The position numbers and the translations under genes are program-made. From Cristatella mucedo (Eukaryota > Bryozoa > Phylactolaemata > Cristatellidae): a DNA stretch of 64,000 nt. The stretch lies in NCBI GenBank assembly GCA_009760855.2, contig WPIO01000141.1, forward strand, positions 680,001 through 744,000, in the 5' to 3' direction. Each line of letters begins with the position of its first letter. Position 1 is the first letter of the stretch. Below the pieces are notes generated by a model, which worked only from the letters and a program-made list of their open reading frames with translations, was not told the origin of the DNA and ran no database searches. This document shows, piece after piece, positions 1 to 18,582 of the stretch.

Positions 1-187
1 GCCTGTAACCACGTCTGATCTTATCGAGGAGTTCGATTCTCTAACCGCATAAAGAGCCGCCCCCCATAAACAAGCAGTGCAACTGCTCTTCTTATAGGGG
101 GGCCTTATTCTGCTCGGCTGGCTGCCGACAGCAGCAGGTGCAATGACTATGATTTGACGTTCAATTTGCAATAACCTAGCACACGAA

Positions 188-224
188 CACACACATACAC
201 ACACACACACACTCATACACACAC
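188..224. repeat. (CA)n microsatellite
   Basis: An imperfect CA run with two TCA/ATA interruptions. It lies upstream of the first visible nucleotidase exon, probably in an intron. Confidence 0.85.
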
Positions 225-564
225 GGGCACTAGAGCTAGAGCCGAGCTCACATGCGGCACATGCCAGCAAGCTCGCACGCACAGGGGGACCCTGGAGGCA
301 GACACAGAGGCACACACAGAAACTCAAGTGCGAATGTGCACCTACTCCATGTTCTCTCTGTCTCATGCACAGGAAAGTTCAGCAGTCAAAGACTGCATGC
401 AGAATGCTAATTTGGTCGGCCAATTAGCAAACCTCTGCCTGGCTACTATAGGTCCCCTCGGGCAAGGGCAAAATTTGGCTTAGTTATGGTTGATCTTCTC
501 TGTCATGAGGTGTTATTACACCAGCTAGTGTATATAGTGTTTCTTCTAAGCCTGGGTGGTTTTG

Positions 565-895
565 ATGCACGTGATGGACCCAACAGACTTCATATCATAA
601 AACAGAGAAAGTGAGATGCCTAGCTGAGTCGGGATTGCAGTTGAGAAGATGCGGTCGGCAAAATGAGTGTGCCATACATGACGGCGGGAAGAACAAACCA
701 GAGTCGGCAGCAGCAGCAGCAGCAGCAGACTCAGCAGAAAAACCCAAGCACAAGCTTCTATCAGCAGCAGTCTCTCAGCGACAGAATGCTACAGCAGCTG
801 ATGCCGTATTGTGCTGGGAGGACCTGGCGGCTCGAGTCGGAGGGTCAAACCTGATGCAGCAGTACAGCTAGGTATGAAGGAGCCAAGGAGTCACG
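565..895 (-). mobile_element. LINE B 3' fragment, degenerate, with a CAG expansion
   Basis: Read in antisense, it matches other LINE B copies at several points: ccaacagacttcat, agagaaagtgaga, tagctgagtcgg, and at 870-892 cagctaggtatgaaggagcc. A (CAG)7 run at 708-728 lies where intact copies have a shorter CAG-rich stretch, so the triplet run arose inside the element. The copy is old and lies in the intron upstream of the first visible nucleotidase exon. Confidence 0.6.
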
Positions 896-1141
896 GCCGA
901 CGCAGAGATCGGAAGCATTGGAGCCATCGCTGCTCCTCCACTAGCTCTCCTGTGCCACAGAATGCATTCAGATCGCTGCTTAGCCTTCAGTTGCATTGCT
1001 AGCTTGTGCCAGCTTAAACTGTCATCTGCTGCTGATACTCGGCGCCACTTAGAGCAACGCCATGTAGCAGCGCCCTCTTCCGGTGTTTGCCACTGCCTTT
1101 ATTTAGCTCGTGTCAGCACAAACCTGTTTGCTCTCTCGCAG

Positions 1142-7856
<6,715 letters not shown>

Positions 7857-8384
7857 TCGAGCTAGCGTTGCCGTTGAGGCTGCACTGGCTAGTCACTTCG
7901 AAAGCTCGGCTGTGGGTGTGGCCTGCTCGAGGACGAATTTGCCAAAAAGCCAGTCAAAGGCTGTAGCATGCCACCCATCACAAATGTACGTATAGAATAG
8001 TAAATAAATCATTAGTTATTTTGCCGCCTAGGAAAAGAAGATGAGTATATAAAAACCCTTTTTTCGGGAAAGTGCATAGTGCTAAGTAATGTGTGCCGTT
8101 ACTGGTTTGTTTATGTGTTCCTTTAATGCTTACGGTGTCATCTGTGTAGAAAAAGTATTAAGCCGCGGCCGGTAAGCATAAGCAACCCATGTTCAGGAAC
8201 TTGCTCTGAAAGCCTCGATATAGATCAGTCTGCGAATGTCAGCCATTTTTATTTTACTAGGGTGCTTGATTTGAGGAGCCCGAGAGTTTTAATTGGTCGA
8301 CTGGTTCAACCAGGAGTCACACAGTATAACCAGCCTCTCCTTAATGGAAGCCGGCCGATTTGGCTCCTCCCCCCAAGATATGGT
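7857..8384. other. 3' flank of the nucleotidase gene
   Basis: AT-rich after the polyadenylation hexamer. I see no further exon, RNA gene or clear repeat in this stretch. Confidence 0.5.
8003..8008 (+). terminator. Candidate polyadenylation signal of the 5'-nucleotidase gene
   Basis: An AATAAA hexamer lies about 150 bases after the stop codon and is followed by T-rich sequence. It is the first such hexamer downstream of the terminal exon. The assignment is by position only. Confidence 0.55.
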
Positions 8385-8500
8385 GGTGTGGTGACGTAGG
8401 CACTATACATATGCTAATAAGGAAGCATGAGTGTGTTAAGTGCCTTAAGTTCTCAGAGGTGCAACACAAATGTATTGTTATTATTATTATCACTATGTAT
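8385..8500 (+). mobile_element. Degenerate SINE/LINE tail
   Basis: Contains actatacatatgc, aagtgccttaagttctcagagg and aaatgtattgttattattatt in the order seen at the ends of SINE C and LINE A. The body is too degraded to classify. Confidence 0.35.
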
Positions 8501-8534
8501 ATTAAGTATTTTTGAAATTCTTACGTCAAGAAAC

Positions 8535-8815
8535 TACATTTAATAAGAAACTAAAAACGCATCAATTTATGACAGCCTTTCAGGGCTCCCGCGATTCGTC
8601 CTTTGTGTGCTTATGCATGCTGACACTGCGTATGCTGTCACTAAGCATACTTGCATGCTGTTGAACCTGTGCATGTCACCCCTAACCATGCTATTCTTGT
8701 TGTTTATTGAGCGTGCTACCACTAACCATTCAATAGTGATTCCTTTGCAGCAAATGTAAAGTGCCTAGAGAGTTATCCAAGGGCGCTATATAAAATGTAT
8801 TATTATTATTTCTGT
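8535..8815 (+). mobile_element. LINE A 3' end
   Basis: Begins with the last codons of ORF2 (aagaaactaaaaacgcatc), then the family 3' UTR: a series of gcatgctgacac-type blocks, cacccctaaccatg, gcagcaaatgtaaagtgcctag, and a tail of ATT repeats. The 8 bp stem of the tail hairpin is partly eroded here. Confidence 0.85.
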
Positions 8816-9282
8816 TAAGACCCAAAGCTCCTTAATAATATGAGAGAATCAGCATCTAAGTATTAGTGCAATGGATTGCACCAAACACGCACAAGCATTA
8901 CTTTGTTAGGCTCAGAGATCATATGAGCACACGGTCTGTAAAACATTTAAAGTTATTTAGAAGCGTGGGCTATAGGAGAGCAATTCTCGTAGTTCTTTCC
9001 CAAAAATAAAATCATCCTGTGCGACAGCGATTGTTGATTGCTAAAAATGTATCAGTCATGGTGATAAACCTGTCATTAGTCAGGTCCGTATGTATTCTTA
9101 ACAGCCTGTGACTTATGCCTTGACCCAAAATGTTTGTCATGGGCCCCAAATTGCTGGCCATATTCTGGAGCTCGAAATCATTAGCGACGTTTCCCCATAC
9201 AGCGAAGGCTTTGCTGTATGGCTACTTTCCGCTTCGGATCGTTGCTGAGATCTCGAGTACTCGAGTCATATAATGGTGTCTT

Positions 9283-9350
9283 ATAATCATATAATGTTTG
9301 CATCATATAATGTCTGCATCATATAATGTCTGCAATCATATATTGTCTGC
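9283..9350. repeat. Short tandem repeat, about 16-19 bp period
   Basis: Four imperfect copies of a unit like catataatgtctgcat run into the 5' edge of the next LINE A copy. Confidence 0.7.
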
Positions 9351-9950
9351 GAGTATGCTTCCATATTTTCGTGGCACTGCTTGCTGGTCTACCGGCCGTC
9401 TGAAATCAGGCGTCCTCAGCTGGTGCAAAACTCTGCAGCTAGGCTTGTCTGTCGCCAGCATCACAGTTGCCACATCACACCACTTCTCGCCGACCTGCAC
9501 TGGCTCCCAGTCAAGCAACGTATCGACCTCGAAGGTTTTGTCGCTCACTTTTAGACCCCTTCATTCTTTGGAACTAGCCTAACTATTGGGTCTACTCCCC
9601 CACCAGGTTAAGCCTCGTACCACCAGCTTTTCGGATTCAATCGTTAACCTATATTTCGTACGAATCCTTCAATCCTTCAAATCATGTCCCTTGATTTGAC
9701 CACATCTAAAAATAAACTAAAAACGTATCTATTCATCACAGCATTTAATGGGTCCACGCGATTCGTCCGTTGTGTGCTTACGGATGCTGACACTTTGCAT
9801 GCCCACCTGTGATGCTAAGCTTCTTAATTGACCATGCTGCCTCTAGCAATTCGATCATGCTTCCTTCACAGCAAATGTAAAGCGCCAAGAAAGAGATTGA
9901 GCTCTCGGAGCAAGAAATGAAAAATGTGTTATTACTATTATTATTATTAT
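9340..9950 (+). mobile_element. LINE A copy, ORF2 C-terminus plus 3' UTR
   Basis: Starts within the ORF2 segment equivalent to SLLAGLPACAIRRLQLVQNS and continues through the LADLHW and SLTF segments with frameshifts to the 3' UTR and an (ATT)n tail. The coding part is broken into short frames. Confidence 0.88.
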
Positions 9951-10359
9951 TGAACCAAAAAGACGCCTTCGCGTTTGCTGAAAAATCCTATACAGTGCAT
10001 GGTATGCATCGCCGACTTTAAAACACCATTTTTTGAACACTGGGTCTGACTTCGGCTTGCCATGTTCAAAGATTACATTATTGTCTTCACTCAGAAGCTA
10101 AGAAATGCCAAGACTTCTTAATTTCACCCGCAAGCTTCATTGCTGTTAATCAGACGCAAAACAAATTTACACGACCGCGAATTATTTTCTTGATAATGCT
10201 GAGTGGTCTCACTTCCCTGATTTGTACAGCATATTTGACTGTATCAATCCAAATCCATTCAAACCGGCCAATGTTTGACTGATAGCTGAAATTGCTTTCT
10301 TGAAGTCCTTACAAAAATTACAACTCAATCAGTGCACTTTCTTTTTATCACGTTCTTAA
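9951..10359. other. Unassigned spacer
   Basis: AT-rich sequence between two LINE A copies. I see no gene, RNA or repeat match in it. Confidence 0.5.
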
Positions 10360-11334
10360 CTAAACGATGATAAAACTAACTTACTAGTTATGGGCAAACC
10401 TAGTGTTATTCAGAAATTGGAAAGGCTGACTTTCAAAATTGGCTCTGCCAGCATATCTCCAGTTGCATCAGCTCGAAATCTAGGTGTCATATTCCAAAGC
10501 GACCTCTCGTTAGACGACCACATCAGCTCCACAGTCAAATCAGCCTATTTTCAGCTTCATAACATTGCTAAAATTAGGGTTTGTTTAGATAAGGATACCA
10601 CGTCCAAGTTGGTCCATGCATTCGTGACATCTCGTCTCGACTTCTGCAACTCACTGCTTACTGGCCTACCAGCATGTGCGATCAGGCGATTGCAGCTGGT
10701 GCAAAACTCTGCAGCTAGGCTTGTCTGTCGTGAGCGTCGCAGTTGCCACATTACTCCACTTCTCGCCGACCTGCACTGGTTACCAATCAAGCAACGGATT
10801 GACTTCAAGGTTTTGTCGCTCACTTTTTAGGTCTCTTCATTCTATGGCTCCAGCCTATCTTTCAGAGATACTACCCCATCAGGCAAAGCATCGTACCACT
10901 CGCTTTTCGGAATCCACCAGTCTAGAAATACCTCGTACAAACCTTAAATCCTTTGGAGACCGTGCATTTAGCTCGTATGCTCCCACAGCCTGGAACTCCC
11001 TCCCGACCTGCATCAGAACATCCCCTGACCTGACCACATTTAAAAGAAACTTAAAAACATACCTATTTAGGACAGCATTTAGTGGGTCCTTGTGATTCGT
11101 CCTCGATGTGCTTATGCGTGCTGACACTGTTCATGCTGCCACTAACCACATTTGCATGCTGACCCAGTGCATGTAACCCCTAACCATGTTATTCATTTTG
11201 TTTGTTTTTCAAGCATGATTTTACTTACTATTCTATTGCGTATCACTTTGCAGCAAATGTAAAGCGCCTAGAAAGAGATTAAGTTCTCTGAGGGCGCTTT
11301 ATCAAGTGCAATATTATTATTATTATTATTATTA
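10360..11334 (+). mobile_element. LINE A copy, young subfamily, frameshifted in ORF2
   Basis: A 5'-truncated copy of about 975 bp with the C-terminal ORF2 region. The frame runs from MGKPSVIQKLERLTF (10390) to KVLSLTF. An extra T in the run near 10825 creates a TAG stop; the frame then resumes as RSLHSMAPAYLSEILPHQ and ends at 11095. The 3' UTR, hairpin and (ATT)n tail are intact. The 3' 700 bp is nearly identical to the copies at 22647-23485 and 55612-56275. Confidence 0.93.
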
Positions 11335-12286
11335 AATTGCAAAGTGTATCACTAAACAGCTCATAAGCAAGAATAATTTATCGTGAAAATTCTCATCGTA
11401 ATTCAAGAGAGTACATTGCCACGGTTCTGATAAATCCATTAACATCGCATGCCGCCTTTTTTCGTACCTTTTATGTCGATCGAGTCAGAACACAAACCTG
11501 CCCGGCTGTTTTAAATCACGTTTGTCCGATCGTGTCTAGTCGGTCTCATGTGAAGATCAAAAGTCATCCGGTAGAGCAGCGGCCTGTGGAGTTCTTCGAA
11601 AGTTAATTCTGCTTTCTTTTCTGATTTCTATTATGCTAGAGGTCCGACAGAATAAATGAGGGTCGATTACAATGGCTAGCACTACTACGCAGACGGCACC
11701 TGGTAAAACTTCTCGTTTAAAGTACGAAGATGAACTTCGGCAATAAATTAACTGCAGTTCTTTGCCTGAGAAATTTGATCGTGGATGCTGTCCAACTTGT
11801 TTAAGTTAAAAGATTATACAACCAAACTCCTCCTAGGAAACAGTAAACATCCTACTGCAATCGGCGACATTGCTCTCCTAATTGGAGGTGCCCTGGTGCG
11901 ACCTCAATCGTCGTGACCCTCGCCAATTCGCGACCCTCACCAGTTCTGGTAGCTGCACAACGCTCTGACTCACCGACAGGCAGACCGCTAATCCTAGAGA
12001 ACGAGGCGGTCAGGCCTCAATTAAAACGTGTCCATCCTCGGACATTCCGTTTACTCATAGACCTGTAGCAATAGCTTTTGGCCTCCATATTTCTTCTAAG
12101 TTGCTGATGCGACCTGGGAGTCGGCGTCGGGCTGCAATGCAGCAGTTCGCCTGATGCTGGTTGCTTTGTCAACCATCTGTCAGCCGCTAGCCAAAAAGTC
12201 GCAGAAGCATCTAAGCCTGCCTTCTGCATCTCCGTGTCCCCACCGGTAGCTAGTGTTGAGCACCGCCATCAAGATGGCCTTTGGTG
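11335..12286. other. Unassigned spacer
   Basis: About 950 bp with no recognisable gene. Short open frames (for example antisense 12017-12229) have no domain signature. I find no match to the repeat families described here. Confidence 0.5.
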
Positions 12287-12580
12287 AGCCGTGATGGCAC
12301 ACTAATAATAATAATAATAATATTGCACTTGATAAAGCGCCCTCAGAGAACTTAATCTCTTTCTAGGCGCTTTACATTTGCTGCAAAGTGATACGCAATA
12401 GAATAGTAAGTAACACTAGATAAGGCGGTTGCTTTTCACAACCTCGAACCCGAGGCCATGGGTTCAAAACCTGTGGTTCCCAATCCTTTATTGCCGCTGC
12501 AAGCGGTGGTTAAAGCTATAAAGGTTCGTCTGTCGCTATGCAAAAGATGCTGTTAAATCGGCTAGCATTTTCTAAAACTA
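12287..12580 (+). mobile_element. SINE S1 copy split by a LINE A fragment
   Basis: The left part is gccgtgatggcacacta; after the insertion it resumes cactagataaggcggttgc, with box-B-like gggttcaaaacc, then caagcggtgg and gtctgtcgctatgcaaaag. An intact sister copy lies at 13097-13272. S1 is tRNA-derived: its start reads like a tRNA D-arm (box A) and the GGTTCGA segment like the T-arm (box B), the internal RNA polymerase III promoter. Confidence 0.8.
12305..12412 (-). mobile_element. LINE A 3' fragment, 108 bp, inserted in a SINE
   Basis: Antisense copy of just the (ATT)n tail, hairpin and about 60 bp of 3' UTR. It is flanked by the 6 bp target duplication ACACTA (12299-12304 and 12413-12418). 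It belongs to the young subfamily (gtgatacgcaatagaatag). Confidence 0.9.
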
Positions 12581-13715
12581 AACGATGATAAAACTAACCT
12601 ATTAGTTATGGGCAAACCGAGAGTGATTCAGAACTTGGAAATACTGAAGTTCAAAATTGGCTCTGCCAGCATATCTCCTGTTGAATCAGCTCGAAATGTA
12701 GGTGTCATATTCCAAATTGACCTCTCATTAGACAACCACATCAGCTCCACAATCAAGTCTGCCTACTTTCAGCTACATAACATTGCTAAAATTCGGGCTT
12801 GTTTAGATAAAGATACCACATCTAAGTTGGTCCGTGCATTTGTGACATCCCGTCTTGACTTCTGTAACTCACTGCTTGCTGGTCTGCTGGCTTGTGCAAT
12901 CAGGCTATTACAGCTGGTACAAAACTCTGCAGCTAGGATTCTCTATCGTGAGCATCGCAGTTGCCACATCACACCACTTCTCGCCGACCTGGACTGGCTA
13001 CCAGTCAAGCAATGGATTGACTTCGAGGTTTTGTCGCTCACTTTTAGGTCACTTCATTCTTTGGTTCCAGCCTATCTCTCAGATCTACTCCCCCACTAGC
13101 CGTGATGGCACACTAGGCAAGGCGGTTGCTTTCACGATCTTAGTCCCGAGGTCGTGGGTTCGATTCCTGCAGTGGGCGATTCTTTATTTCGACCGCAAGC
13201 GGTGGTGATAGCCGTAAAGACTCTTCTGTCGCTATACAAAAAGAGGCTGTTTAATCAGCTAGGATTTATTTACCAGGGCAAGCATCGTACCACCCGCTTT
13301 TCGGAATCCAACAGTCTACCAATACCTCGTACAAACCTCAAATCCTTTGGAGGCCGTGCATTTAGTTCGTATGCACCCATAGTCTGGAATTCAGTCCTGA
13401 CTTGCGTCAGAACATCCCCTGACTTGACCACATTTAAAAAGAACTTAAAAACACACCTACGTATGACAGTATTTAGTGGGTCCCTGCGATACGTCATTAT
13501 GTGCTTATGCATGCTGACACTGTGCATGCTGCCACTAACCACATTTGCATGCTGTCCCTGTGCATGTCACCCTTAACTATGTTATTCATGTTGTTTATCA
13601 AGCATGATATTACTCACCATTCAATCGCGTTTCCCTTTGTAGCAAATGTAAAGCGCCTGGAAAGAGATTGAGTTCTCTGAGGGCGCCTTCTCAAGTGCAT
13701 CATTATTGTTATCAT
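12574..13715 (+). mobile_element. LINE A copy interrupted by a SINE
   Basis: The ORF2 C-terminal region starts at the same point as several other copies (aactaaacgatgataaaac). Frame 12608-13097 reads MGKPRVIQNLEILKF to YLSDLLPH and is cut by a SINE; it resumes near 13273 (KHRTTRFSESNS) and ends near 13500, followed by the 3' UTR and a weak ATT tail. Apart from the SINE, the two halves join in register, so the SINE is the younger event. Confidence 0.9.
13097..13272 (+). mobile_element. SINE S1, intact copy
   Basis: A 176 bp tRNA-derived SINE. Box A region: tggcacactaggcaaggcgg. Box B: GGTTCGATTCC, a perfect match to the RNA polymerase III consensus. The body has ccgcaagcggtggtgatagc and ctgtcgctatacaaaaagagg, and it ends tcagctaggatttattta. 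It interrupts LINE A ORF2; no long target duplication is evident, only 2-4 ambiguous bases. Confidence 0.9.
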
Positions 13716-13824
13716 TATATTTAGTCTGTGGGTCTTTAAATGTAAAGGTAGCGTAAAGATTTTTCGCGTAACGACATCTTCCCTACTCCTCACCTTGACA
13801 ACAGGCAAATCCTTTCCAGCCTTC

Positions 13825-13975
13825 TGCTGCTGCTACTTTAATGCTACTCTCTTCTTCCGTGATTTCCTAACCAAGTTAGCTTCTTCCTTAATCCGTCTTC
13901 CTTAGTTTCTCTTTATTGCATGAGACGAAGTCTTTTAGTTACTGTAGTCGCACCGACAGCCTCTTAGACTTCTGA
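13825..13975 (+). mobile_element. LINE B 3' fragment, old
   Basis: Weak match in order: gctactttaatgctactc, tttctctttattgcatgagacgaagtc, and a degraded gcaccgacagcctctta. No tail is preserved. Confidence 0.5.
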
Positions 13976-15017
13976 GTGCACGTTCATTTAGTCCTTGCTG
14001 AATTAAAGTGATATACAGCTATCTGATAAGTTGGTGTGTGTGAAGGCATGGACTCGATACGTGGCAAGCACCGATCGCTAGACGAGGGAGAGGTACCGAG
14101 CTACTGAGCGCCGCTGCGGAATGCAAGAACGGCCACCGTACGCCCGTCTGCAGCAGAACGGACATCTGGCTGGAAGAAGGATTGAGATCACTGCTTTCAA
14201 GATGCGAAACATAAATGGCCCGGCGTTATCGGAATGATTGCAGTAGTACAAGTCGAATCACTCGAGGTTGTTTGTGAAGGGCTGGGCCAGAGAAGCTTCG
14301 ACAATCGTAAATAATCGTAGCCAAAACAAGCCACCGAACACTGGAGCCTGCCTTGTAACGGCTTGCTTTCTAAAGAGAGGCATGCTTTGTATCGGTCTGC
14401 TTTGTATCGGCCTGCTTTGTATCGGCCTGCTTTGTATCGACCTGCTTTGTATCGGCCTGCTAGTCTTTGTCGCGCTTCTCGTCGGCTCTTGCAACCTAAA
14501 ACGCACTAGCCGAGACGGCAGCATCAGCTCAGAGACGATCCATTGGAGAGCCACGTGACAGCGTTGAATGTAACGTGACAGAGGAAGCAGCAGCGACTGA
14601 ACTGCCTGCACTGCGCCTGCCGTACCATGGCGAGCTGATCCGCACATGTCAGTCTCGGCATTTAGAGGGTAAGTAAATGAAAAATATTCCTGCCAAGTTT
14701 TGGTGCAATGCAGGATGCAACAAGGTAGTTAGGGGACGGAAATAGAACGTCAATTGACAGTAGATGGTGAACATCTACTGCTGACTTTCTTATATGACCA
14801 AATTACTTAGCATTTTCGAGTCATGCGAATTGAGCGAATTAAATAATGTGCCTTGGCCAGGTAATCATGCCGTTTCAGTGCGATATGTACAGTACCTTGA
14901 AAGATATTTACTTGTCTTATTGTGTTATACAAATATCTCATTATTATTGTTCAGAGACGAGTATTAGAGTTCATGCTCAGCTGAACATCATCTTCTCTTA
15001 TCACTTGTTTGAATTAC
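13976..15017. other. Unassigned spacer holding a 15 bp tandem repeat
   Basis: Apart from the tandem repeat I see no gene, RNA or family repeat here. Confidence 0.5.
14383..14460. repeat. Tandem 15 bp repeat, five copies
   Basis: Units of TGCTTTGTATCGGCC. They keep an open frame on the + strand that would encode repeated LLCIG, and another on the - strand with RPIQS repeats, but neither frame has any other support. Confidence 0.9.
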
Positions 15018-15600
15018 GAACGTCTCGACTTCTGTAACTCTGTCTTGCTGGTCTACCGGCGTGTGCAATCAGGCGCTTATAGCTGCTGCCAAACTTTTCG
15101 CCGACGACGCGTCTGTCGCGAGCGTCCCCGTTTCCACCTCGCACCACTTCTTGCCATCCTGCACTGGCTCCCAATCAAGCAGCGTATCGACTTCGCCATT
15201 CTGTCACTCATTTTTTAGGTCCATTCATCCTCTGGCCGCTCTAGCCGCCTACTTATCTAGGCTAGAGTTATCTCCCCACACGAACTAGGCGAAGACTCGT
15301 ACGACCCGCTACTCTGAGTCGTATGCTCCCAAAGCCTTAAGCTCAATAACGAAGCATTTCACAAAGTCCCCTGATATGACGACATTCAAAAAGGAGCTTA
15401 AACACACTTGGCTATCACAGTATTTAGTGGTTCTTTGTGATGCATCCTTCGTGCGCATGTGCCTGCTTACATTGGGCCTTCTGCTTGTGGATGTTAGCAC
15501 GGATCATTTGTCAATGCTTTCTATGCAGCTAGTATATAGTGCCTACAAAGATTTTTAGTTCTGTGATGGCGCTATACAGATGTATTATTATTATTATTAA
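15018..15600 (+). mobile_element. LINE A relative, diverged
   Basis: Starts at the ERLDFCNSVL segment and keeps recognisable HWLPIKQRIDF (15165-15200), then a degraded 3' UTR and an ATTATT tail at 15583-15598. It is more diverged than its neighbours, with several frameshifts, and may be an older subfamily. Confidence 0.75.
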
Positions 15601-16664
15601 AAGTTCATCTCAAGGCGACATCGATCCTCATTCGACGACTGTAGGAAGGTCATCACACATCACCATTCAACTGACCATAGATAGTAAAATGCTTGTTATC
15701 ATAATTTTCTTTATCCAAAAGGACTTGTTACATAAAGTCACGACTCAATTGACCCAAGGATCGCTAGACTTCTTTATTACTCCATTCTCCAGGCGAGGAG
15801 TCGCAAATGATATGCATCTTCTTGTCTGCGTTGGCGAGGGCATCCAGGACGATACCGAGTCACAGTATGTGACCAGTGCGACGACCCAAGTAGGATTGAC
15901 GCGGAGATCGTATCACGGCTCGAGTATCATGCAAGCTGTGCCTACGTTGCCAAGTCCGCAGTGAGCCGGAGCGTAAACCTACGCCTAAGCTCTGACCCTA
16001 CGTGGAAGACCTTGCAGCCGAGCGAGATTCGTGACATGACGCAAAGCGAACGTGCCAGCTAGTACTACACGATAGTGCTTCATGCAAGAAATAATAAAAA
16101 AATGGGAAGCCTTTTCACATACTGTGTGAGAGCATCCCAACCAGGCATCCGGTCAAAACTGAACTAACCGCAGAATGGCAAGAAAGGAAGGGTCTCGTGT
16201 CATATCTACTAAAACGTCTACTAGACTTCCGCGGCTACCGAGCCTGAATAGTGCCTCCTCTGCGAGATTTCGGATGGCAAACGCTTTCAGCACACGTTTG
16301 AAGCGTATCTCTCGAGAAAAAAGAAGCTCTGCACCAATTTTGCAGACGATGCTAAAACGGCTGCCAGGGCGGCGCACCTTGGTTTACAGAGAGGGCCACC
16401 GGTTTGTCAAGATAGCAGTCATTTTATTACAGCATTACGTTGCAATATAAGCTATGCAGCTTATTAATTACTACAGAGCTATGCTAAACAGCTTGATAGA
16501 TTCACAAAAAGTACTTAATTGTCAGCACACAAGTTTAAAATTCCGTTGACTTTCCTCCTAGTTGGAACGCCTACCAGCCATATTTAATCCCACTCGCGAC
16601 TGATTCGAAGGCCAACGTTGGTCCGCACACAGCCCGTGCTCTAATTTGGGTGGCTGGTATGAAA
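15601..16664. other. Unassigned spacer
   Basis: Contains a 141-codon open frame on the + strand (15539-15964) that begins inside the LINE tail and has no recognisable domain, and a 91-codon frame at 16175-16450, also unrecognised. I do not call either a gene. Confidence 0.45.
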
Positions 16665-16925
16665 GAGGGTTTGAGTGGGTCCCTGTGATTTGTCCTTTAT
16701 GTGCTTATGCGTGCTGACATTGTGCATGCTGCCACTAACTACACTTGCATGCTGACCCTGTGCTTGTCACCCCTACCAATGGTATTCGTGTTGTTTATCA
16801 AGCATGATATTACTCACCATTCAATCATGTTTCCCTTTACAGCAAATGTAAAGCGCCTAGAAAGAGTTTGAGTTCTTTGAGGGCGCTTTATCAAGTGTAT
16901 TATTATGTATTATTATTATTATTTC
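16665..16925 (+). mobile_element. LINE A 3' UTR fragment
   Basis: Begins at gagtgggtccctgtgatttg and runs through the family 3' UTR blocks, aaagcgcctagaaagag, gggcgctttatcaag, to an ATT tail. No ORF2 sequence remains. Confidence 0.88.
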
Positions 16926-17154
16926 TCCAGAAAGACGCGAGCGAGAAAAGGCAGACGTTGAGTTCGCCGCTGATATCACCATTGAAGAGTAGTATGACGA
17001 GGATATGAATTAAAGGATAGTCATTTCGAAAAACTTTTTCAGGAAAGGAAGCAGTACCAAGTAACGTCAGCATTTACGGATGTGTGGGTGTATAGTGCCA
17101 AGTAATGTTCGCCATTTCAGGTTTGTTGACGGATTTGATAAACAGACACACGAA

Positions 17155-17465
17155 GTTTTCTATATCTCCGTCTGCAACTCTACAAAGCTGCAAAGACTAT
17201 GCGGGGGTTACGCAGGAGAGTTTTGTATAACGCACCCACAGCTTATATACCTCACAGCCTACGTCTTTCAGTACGCAGTCGGTAGCCAACAGACTTAATC
17301 TCACGCAGCAAAGAGAAAGTGAGACGCATAGCAGAGTCAGAAGGGCAGATTAGGTCGCATGGAAGTAGCAGCTCAGGACAGGTGAAAGGATTAGCCATAT
17401 TTCGCAGCAGGAGAGTAGTTGTCATTGCGTAAGAATTGTGAAAGCGAGTTCCGCAGCATAAGGAC
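17155..17465 (-). mobile_element. LINE B 3' end
   Basis: Antisense: tatctccgtctgcaactctac at the tail side, then ggttacgcaggagagttttg, gtagccaacagactta, aaagagaaagtgag and cgtaagaattgtgaaagcgag. It abuts the start of the satellite-bearing repeat. Confidence 0.85.
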
Positions 17466-18575
17466 GGGTTCGACGAATTACCGCAATCCACCGCAATCCA
17501 CTCTAATTAGGCTAGCAACAACCTGACATGAGCGTTGCCGAGCTCAAATTTTGCGCCGATATTATAGTACACGTTCGAATGCATCTGTCCGCTCGATTTC
17601 ATGTCGTTGCACACACGCTTATACAAATGAGCTTTGACAACGGACGTCTGTACTGCAATCCACAGCAATCCATTCTATTTCCCATCAAATCCACCACAAA
17701 TCAGCTGCGCATAACTCCAAAAGGTTTGGAATATCAAACTACGCTACACGTACAGTGCACCCAGAAAATTTTTCGCGACTCCGCTCACGCGTTCTCATGA
17801 AGTCCGCTGAAATAAGATTGCAGTGGCCCAGGCCAATATCGCAATCCGCTGCATTCCACCATGAAGACAGAAATCCTGATTGAAAAGCTCATTTTTTAAT
17901 TGCATATGCACATTGCATTGCATATGAACACTCTGCGACAATTGCATTACAATAATGCACTTGCATTGGCACGGCCGTGCTCGTGCAATTCGCTGCAATC
18001 GAGTGCAGTAGCCCAGGCCAAAACCGAAATCCACTTCAATGCACCAAATATAGAATCAAAATACATTGCGCCGAGCTCAAGTTTGTATTGCATATTAAAG
18101 TGCATCTTCCTTTGTGCACAATCGTGTAAAATTAAAAAACTGGTGCAACCTCGCACTGTGGCAATGGGCGGCAATCGCCTGAAATGACCTAGCAAACTAC
18201 CGCAATCCACTCTATTCCACTGCAAATCATATTCAAATTGCCATCACGAAGCTCTAATTGACATTGCATATAGGACTAGACTCAATTCAAAATGCATCCA
18301 GAAAATTTCGCTCCACTGAGTAAACGCATTCTCATGCAATGAATTGCAACTGACTGCAACGACCCGGTATCATACTGCAATCCACCGAAATCCGCCAAAA
18401 TCCGCTGCAATCCGCCACACAGCGACCATAACGCATACACTAAAAGCTCTAACTATGATTGCACGCTGCTCTACTCTTCGGTTATTGTGTATTCGCATAA
18501 CTTCAGTGTAATTGCCTCGACCATTCTGCAGCAATGCACTGCAATCGATTGCAGTGACCCGGGCTTGTACGTCAA
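17466..18575 (+). repeat. Satellite-bearing repeat, copy 2, left part
   Basis: Starts ggttcgacgaattaccgcaa, the same end sequence as at 57074, followed by units of about 175-185 bp marked by gcccaggccaata/gcaatccac blocks at about 17827, 18010, 18186, 18362 and 18547. The last 139 bp (18437-18575) is repeated exactly at 23626-23764, on the other side of the gypsy element. Confidence 0.85.
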
Positions 18576-18582
18576 GCTGTAC

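Noticed and set aside
2-52. Open stretch at the window start reading PVTTSDLIEEFDSLTA then a stop
   Set aside because: Too short to judge and no splice or polyadenylation context; could be a gene end or chance.
15539-15964. 141-codon open frame
   Set aside because: Begins inside a LINE tail, no domain, no homologous neighbour or splice support.
17466-18575. CRISPR-like array of spaced repeats
   Set aside because: Units are ~175 bp, degenerate and contiguous, with no constant repeat/spacer structure, in animal DNA.
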